A stretch of DNA of 64,000 bases from Parapristionchus giblindavisi (Eukaryota; Nematoda; Chromadorea; Rhabditida; Diplogasteridae), in contig CALSFV010000231.1 of NCBI GenBank assembly GCA_943737045.1, forward strand, positions 946,343-1,010,342. The letters run 5' to 3'. A program made the translations under genes and the position numbers. How positions within the stretch are numbered: the stretch's first letter is position 1; the number at the start of each line of letters is the position of its first letter. The notes under the pieces were generated by a model. The model was not told the origin of the DNA. It worked only from the letters and a program-made list of their open reading frames with translations, and did not search any database. This document shows positions 58,780-64,000 of the stretch, in pieces.

Positions 58780-58898
58780 GTTTGACAATAAATGAGCGTA
58801 GTCATGACTGAAGACGAGGGCGAAACGGTGACCAGAGTAGTGTAATTGGGCGGTTACGGTAGTCGTTTATCGAGGACCATACTGGTCGAGTAGAGTAC
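58780..58898 (-). pseudogene. RTVWASIND-type exon segment, right copy
   Basis: On - TTGTTCAG is followed by GTACTCTACTCGACCAGTAT, the counterpart of 10672 and 23612; residue identities are reduced. Confidence 0.35.
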
Positions 58899-59241
58899 CT
58901 GAACAATATAATAACATTTTTATTAACATTTTTAATAATAGTACTAATAGAATATTTATGATTATTTCACAATTTTATTTCAGCTGCTGTTTTTTCAAGC
59001 GATGTGGTCGATTTTTCACAAAAAAAATCCAAAATGCGGTCAGGCTTCGTAGTTTGCAAAGTGCGAAAATTGAAGAAACAGCTTGAATGTTAGCGCAGTC
59101 GCATTCATGTTTCAGTATAAAACAAAACCAAGTAAAGACAAAAGGAATTGTTTATGATATGAATGACTGTTACAGAGTAGTTTACAGACATAGGAATGCG
59201 ACTGACAGACAATTCAGTGCATTCTGTCAAATCGACCGTAC

Positions 59242-59335
59242 CTCTTGAGTAGCTGAGCTCTGACCAAGTCGTTCGGTTCACCACAACCATTGTGTGATGA
59301 CAATAGCCAAGAAGATGATATAGGCCACTACCAAT
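59242..59335 (-). pseudogene. Small membrane-helix exon
   Basis: Between a GATTGTAG acceptor and GTACGG donor, one frame reads LVVAYIIFLAIVITQWLW then a stop. A related piece (CAATGGTTGTGGTGAACCG) lies at 22243 in the LMBR1 copy C region. It may be an LMBR1 C-terminal helix; this is inference. Confidence 0.35.
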
Positions 59336-59488
59336 CTACAATCAATCAATAAAATCAATATTCATGAGACATTTTGATCGATCATAAATCTTCCGATAGA
59401 CTGATATTTTATTAATCGATGCATTGATCAACACATCAAGTAGATAGACAAAGGGTACATTCAAAGCGAAGACATAGAACAACCATAT

Positions 59489-59635
59489 GTCGAAAAGTAC
59501 TTTCCAAACTCAGCTTTTAAAAAAAAAAAGACAAGCGCATTTTCTGAAAACCTGACATCATTTTGTAATCGCATTTTTTGCGGCTATGGTTCGGGGCTCA
59601 TAGTTTGTAACGTACTTTTCTAAGGTTTCATTGCT
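59489..59635. mobile_element. CATAGGTCGAA-family element, diverged
   Basis: CATATGTCGAAAAGTACTTT at the left and TCATAGTTTGTAACGTACTT at the right, with GCGCATTTTCTGAAAACCTG inside. Confidence 0.6.
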
Positions 59636-59807
59636 AAACTATGCGAGTTAATAATCATTTAAATAAGTCCGCTCGAAATATGAAAATTTTGAAACGAAGA
59701 TGCAACTTGTATATATACAAAGATGAATGAGTACAAATAATAATAATATATTTATTATTGCTATTATTAAAAATACGTTCTGGTTAACAAAGATCAAACT
59801 ACCGTAT

Positions 59808-59900
59808 CTTCTCCTCCCCAGTGGGTGCTATAACGCCATCCCATTCGATTGGCGCCGCGTCCGTTGTCTGCGCCTTCGAGCGCATCTCAGGGATTAGATG
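59808..59900 (-). pseudogene. SRP68: SRP68 LIAE exon with lost splice donor
   Basis: The 93 nt reading frame is fully open (HLIPEMRSKAQTTDAAPIEW and so on to GEEK), but the donor GT has become AT. The acceptor reads TTTTCAG. It sits in proper gene order on - between the EWASA exon (60776) and the C-terminal-half exons. Confidence 0.78.
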
Positions 59901-59996
59901 CTGAAAATAAATTTCGTTATATTAAAATTATTAGTATTTAAGAAAAATTATATCCTTGAAACATTATAATATTCGAATTAGAAAAAAGTATAAGAT

Positions 59997-60616
59997 GGTG
60001 TTACATTTTCAAAACGTGCGCACCAGGGTTGGGCGGTAAAATTTTCCGTTACCGATTTTTTTACCGGTTTTACCCGTCCCTTACCGTAAAATTTATCGAC
60101 CGGTAAATTTTACGGTTTCTCACCGGTAATTACCGAAATTTACACTAGATATTCTGCGTTATTTTTTTTGTAAAATTATGTTCGATATCTTGCGAAATTG
60201 TCCGTATCCCAATGCGATTTTATGTCTCAACAGACAGTTACTCTCTCAATAAATAACACTTATCAAATATATCAATACAACAAAGGAAATGAAAACATTT
60301 GTTGCTACAACTACGGTCAAAGAAGAACAAATTAGCCGTTTGTCACATATATGTAGTTTGAGACAGGATATCGCTGTTTGATGTAATGAATAAACGCTAA
60401 GACAAACTTGGGAAAAAAATTAGCGGTTTTAAATTGTTTTTAAGAGTTTTACCGTTTTTACCGTTTTACCGGGTATGTTAGACCGGTAAATTACCGTTAC
60501 CGAATTTTTTACCGGTCACCCTTTTCCGCCCAACCCTGGTGCGCACGCCGTAACCTCCGCCGTAACGACGGAGACGCGGCTGTTACGGCTTGCGCCCGTT
60601 TTGAATATGTAACACC
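59997..60616. mobile_element. GGTGTTACATTTTC element hosting a nested hAT
   Basis: Ends GGTGTTACATTTTCAAAACG and the reverse of CGTTTTGAATATGTAACACC. Without the nested hAT it would be about 97 bp, with a GC-rich self-complementary core (GCCGTAACGACGGAGACGCG). A deleted relative begins at 22142. Confidence 0.8.
60024..60538. mobile_element. hAT-type element, 515 bp, nested
   Basis: Ends CAGGGTTGGGCGG and CCGCCCAACCCTG within an exact 8 bp duplication GTGCGCAC (60016-60023 and 60539-60546). Subterminal arrays of TTACCGGT-type motifs. No coding capacity. Confidence 0.93.
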
Positions 60617-60775
60617 ACCTAAGAATTATACAATGTTAGCTGCAATCAAATCAGGACATGGATTCACTACTGATACTATAAAATGACTGAAACATGAATC
60701 GACTTGGCTAATATAAATTTCTAATATCAAAGGGCACATCTTTGAACGGGAGCTTAAAATCTACACTTGACATAC

Positions 60776-60902
60776 TTGGCCTTGTAGAGCGATGCGAGGG
60801 TGGAATTCGGAGTGTCGCCCGCTAGTCTCTCGTAGACGTCCTGAGCCGCCTTCAGATTCACCGACGCAGAAGCCCATTCTCTAGAAAATGCAATTAAATT
60901 AA
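60776..60902 (-). pseudogene. SRP68: SRP68 EWASA exon, right copy
   Basis: Reads FSREWASASVNLKAAQDVYE and RLAGDTPNSTLASLYK to a GTATG donor. Foldback E inserted at 60903, cutting it from the SETRTQL part at 62173. Confidence 0.75.
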
Positions 60903-61106
60903 CAAGGGAAGTGTAAGAAATATCTAGTATTTTTCCTCGATAGCTATACGCAATATAAGGTCGGAACCAAAAAATCAGCGGCTGGCATGCACTTTCCGAT
61001 TTTATATAATTAATCAAATTTTGTACATTCGAACGCGCTGTTTTCAGGCTGTGTATGCTATGAAATATGACACCTCTGATAGAGCCCTTGACAGATGAGT
61101 GAGAAC

Positions 61107-61176
61107 ATGGCGACGTGGTATAGTGGTAGTGTGTTCTCTTCTTGATCACTATGTGGGTGGTTCGAATGCACCTATG
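61107..61176 (+). repeat. tRNA-like module in foldback E, left arm
   Basis: GACGTGGTATAGTGGTAGTG (strong box A) and GGTGGTTCGAATGCACC (strong box B with a pairable T-arm). The anticodon stem is imperfect. Likely tRNA pseudogene/SINE head. Confidence 0.65.
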
Positions 61177-61878
61177 GACATTTTTCTTTTGCTAATTTCT
61201 AAACGTTCCGGACAACGTTCCAATTTTGATCAGAAAAAAATTTAAAATCGTTTTCACATTTTTTATGCAGCTGTTGAACTTGAATTTCATCATTTAGGAA
61301 AACAAAAAATAAAGCAACATTTCGTTTACCAGCATAGTGATCATTTAATTTTGGGAGAGTTCATCTGTACCAAGCGGCTACGGAATAATAACATTTTGAT
61401 AACTTGTGCATACAATGTTTGGTCAAACTTTCTAAACTACTCTTCCTGTCCACGGGGACAATTAATCAGTGAGATTATTTATGAAAACCAAATTTTAATG
61501 AATAGCCGATTGCAATACGGCAAAGTTATGGCCACAGGTTTATGACAAAATTATAATATTATGCCCGTTGATAGGTTTGGATTCACCTTTGAGACAACAC
61601 CTATGTCCCCTTGCAAAGGAAGAGTAGTTTGGAAAATTTGATCAAACATATTTGCAGAAGTTATTAAAATGATATTCTTCCGCAGCAACTTGGCTCTCCC
61701 AAAATCACATTATCACTATGCTAGTAAACGTAATGTTGGAAAAGATTTATTTTTGTTTTCCTAAATGATGAAATTCAAGTTCCACAGCTACATAAAAAAT
61801 GTGAAAACGATTTTAAATTTTTTTTCTGATCAAAATTACAAGTCCGGAACGTTTAAAAATTAGCAAAAGAAAAATGTC

Positions 61879-61948
61879 CATAGGTGTATTCGAACAACCA
61901 ACATAGTGATCAAGAAGAAAACACGCTACCACTATACCACGTCGCCAT
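61879..61948 (-). repeat. tRNA-like module in foldback E, right arm
   Basis: Mirror of 61107-61176. Box B has decayed to TTGTTCGAATACACC. Confidence 0.6.
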
Positions 61949-62172
61949 GTTCTCACTCATCTGTCAAGGGCTCTATCAGAGGTGTCTTATTTCATAGCAT
62001 ACACAGACTGAAAACAGAGCGTTCGAATGTACAAAATTTGATTAATTATATAAAATCGGAAAGTGCATGCCAGCCGCTGATTTTTTTGGTTCCGACCTTA
62101 TATTGCGTATAGCTATCGAGAAAAAATACTCTCGTCAATAGGTCTAAAAGATATTTCTTACACTTCCCCTGT

Positions 62173-62400
62173 AAGCGATCATCAACTAGATGCACATCGA
62201 CCAGTTGAGTTCTGGTTTCAGACTTGGTGTATTTAAGCGTTTCGAGAAAATGGAAATGATGGGTATTTCGCTTTTTTTCAACACCACAATGATTTGAATG
62301 AATTGATATTAGAGCAGCGACTGGGCGATTAACTTGATCTTTGAACTTTTAAATAATCCTTACCTCAATTCATCACGCTGAATGATCAACAGTTTCGTGT
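62173..62400 (-). pseudogene. SRP68: SRP68 SETRTQL and QRDEL exons, right copy
   Basis: On - KLLIIQRDELR ends at a GTAAGG donor (62364), and further on TPSLKYTKSETRTQL-type sequence leads to the foldback insertion. This is the most 5' SRP68 sequence seen. Upstream is the GC-box module (62490-62550). Confidence 0.6.
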
Positions 62401-62489
62401 CTGGAGAATTGGCTTTACTTGTTGCTTCGTTAGTATAAAGCCTTCTGTTTTTACTGCTTGTTGTGTCAGTGTTCTCTGTATCCATCCCC

Positions 62490-62550
62490 GCGCACTTAAA
62501 TGGGCGGAGCTCGAATCGCTTTATAATTGGGGTTCTGAAAAGGGGCGGAG
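62490..62550 (+). promoter_or_regulatory. Dispersed GC-box/TATA-like module, fourth copy
   Basis: GCACTTAAATGGGCGGAGCT then ATCGCTTTATAATTGGGG, near-identical to 57985-58035. Confidence 0.35.
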
Positions 62551-62588
62551 CCTCGCATCGGTGCAGAACGGTGAGTGGCGTAGGTATA

Positions 62589-63596
62589 TGAGGCCGTTTG
62601 CGTAAGAATCGACTAAAAGAAATAAAATTTGGCACAGTAAAAAAATCAAATTTCGGATATCGAGGTTCTCAAGGGTGCTTATGACGATGGTCACGTTCAT
62701 TTTGCACCTAGAGACAGCGTTGAGGCCAGACTACGTCGCGTTAAAATCGCGTTTTTCGTCATTTCTCGTGATCCGATAGTGCTAAAAATTGCAAAATATA
62801 CCCTCAGGGGCAGAATTGGATGGCGACCACGTCTAATTCATTTTTCATGGAAAAATTTCAGAAATTTTCAAAATTGGAAATTCAGTCGATGGAAAAAGTC
62901 CGTTTTGCGAGATACATAGATCGGACCGGAATGGCATCAGGATTCCATAAAAAAAATTTCAGCCAATTTGCGGCCGAGTCATTCGAGATAATCAACTTTT
63001 AGTGTAGTTTATTTTACCGTTGATGCGGAGGCAAGAGACGAGAGTGTGGTGGGGCGAGAGAGCAAAGAGGCAGGTGAGACGATCAGGATGGGAATGAAGG
63101 TGAGTGGACGGGATGCCCTTCCCTTCAACCTTCTCTGCTCTCTCACAATTCCATACTCTCTAGCCTCTGTCCTACTCTTCAACGGCAAAATGACTACACT
63201 AAAAGTTGATTATCTCGAATGACTCGGGCGCAAATTGGCTGAATTCTTTTCTATGGAATCCTGATGCCATTCCGGTCCGATCTATGTATCTCGCAAAACG
63301 GTCTTTTCCCATCGACTGAATTTCCAATTTTGACAATTTCTGAATTTTTTCCATGAAAAATGAATTAGACAGGCGTGATCGCCATCAAATTCTGCCCCTG
63401 AGGGTATATTTTGCAATTTTTAGCACCATCGGGTCACGAGAAATGACTAAAAACGCGATTTCAACGCGACGACGCCTGGCCTCAACGGTGGCTCTAGGTG
63501 CAAAATGAACGTGGCCATCGTCACAAGCACCCTTGAGAACCCCGATCTCCGAAATTTCATTTTTTTACTTAGTCGAGTCTTACGCAAACGGCCTCA
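62589..63596. mobile_element. Foldback element D
   Basis: Ends TGAGGCCGTTTGCGTAAGA and the reverse of TCTTACGCAAACGGCCTCA lie within TA (62587-62588 and 63597-63598). Arms pair around about 63092; the loop of about 170 bp is purine-rich then pyrimidine-rich. It splits a repeat that is continuous at 58060-58095. No coding capacity. Confidence 0.88.
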
Positions 63597-63609
63597 TATT
63601 TAGATCGCT

Positions 63610-63690
63610 GACATGTGTAACATTGTGGTCTAGTGGTTAAATAACAGGTCGAACTACCAACCCCATCGGTGTTTCGGAAAGTTCCCAGAG
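63610..63690 (+). repeat. tRNA-like SINE module
   Basis: Third member of the GGTCTAGTGG family: ACATTGTGGTCTAGTGGTTA and CGAACTACCAACCCCATCG. Confidence 0.55.
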
Positions 63691-64000
63691 GAATCAGCAA
63701 AGGATAAAGGGGGGAGTGATGATACAGGTCGAGGTTATTGTAGTTTTTTCTTTTATTTTTTTTCCGATGCTAATGTCTAGGATGTGGTCTAGGAATTTTT
63801 AGTAATAATGTACAGGCAACAAATGATATTAATTAATTTTATGCGATGAATTAAAATGCGATCTCTGTAAGAACGTCGGAGGGTGGTGCACAGTATTTTC
63901 AAAATGGTCCGATTTCGCCCAAACTTTCAGGGCAGAGTGCATAGGGGTGGGATACACTTCAGCCAAAAAATTGGACCCGTAGGCTGATCTTTGATCTTTG
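63691..64000. other. Repeat tail and unassigned sequence
   Basis: To about 63850 it follows the copy at 58180-58370. The last 140 bases show nothing recognisable beyond a closing GATCTTTGATCTTT run. Confidence 0.5.

Larger units (their letters stand above)
60903..62171. mobile_element. Foldback element E with tRNA-like arms (TAA target)
   Basis: Ends CAAGGGAAGTGTAAGAAATA and the reverse of TATTTCTTACACTTCCCCTG lie within TAA (60900-60902 and 62172-62174), a target size used by PIF/Harbinger elements. Arms mirror around about 61537 and each holds a tRNA-like module. The unique centre (about 61330-61720) encodes nothing recognisable. Confidence 0.85.

Overview
The window looks like repeat-dense nuclear DNA of a nematode. 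The evidence is short introns with TTTTCAG/TTNCAG acceptors, interstitial TTAGGC hexamers (the nematode telomere unit), many short AT-rich inverted-repeat elements, and exon fragments of two conserved animal genes. No intact gene is present and nothing is bacterial. The species cannot be told from the sequence.

Two host genes account for most recognisable exons. One encodes the signal recognition particle subunit SRP68. The other encodes an LMBR1/LMBR1L-type multi-pass membrane protein. Both occur as several broken copies. SRP68 pieces run on + at 5.4-7.5 kb and 14.9-15.8 kb, and on - at 62.4-52.0 kb, 47.9-47.2 kb and 33.4-29.0 kb. LMBR1 pieces lie at 1.5-2.7, 8.4-9.3, 20.2-21.4 and 25.5 kb, with decayed downstream exons near 4.5, 10.0 and 21.9 kb. 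A third, unrecognised gene end with phase-consistent exons lies at 13.2-13.9 kb (+) and again at 56.4-55.7 kb (-). The left side (about 5-17 kb) and right side (about 50-62 kb) are collinear in opposite orientation, so the whole window is an old, insertion-riddled inverted duplication.

Mobile DNA dominates. The standout is a 13.08 kb near-perfect palindrome (33366-46443): two arms of about 6.48 kb around a 125 bp spacer, with ends starting AGTAGTATAGG and an exact 6 bp target duplication GTCATT. It carries no recognisable gene, but each arm holds a 136 bp satellite in which several units contain TTAGGC triplets. Its end structure resembles Maverick/Polinton elements. Further foldback elements lie at 27177-28841 and 31004-33011 (one family, TA target), 29083-30890, 48248-49537, 60903-62171 and 62589-63596. 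Three hAT-type elements have perfect 8 bp duplications (24162-25271, 50841-51361, 60024-60538). There are also two families of small inverted-repeat elements, a decayed Tc1-like transposase (about 25.9-26.9 kb), a LINE with reverse transcriptase (53.06-54.66 kb), a second LINE tail (22.6-23.3 kb) and several tRNA-like modules.

Two satellites stand out: a 65 bp array (1-1488 and 19771-20196) that appears to be an amplified intron end of the LMBR1 copy, and the 136 bp array in the palindrome. A 170 bp insertion inside the LINE reverse transcriptase carries a candidate minimal hammerhead ribozyme core. Overall the region behaves as a refuge for palindromic elements and duplicated gene debris.
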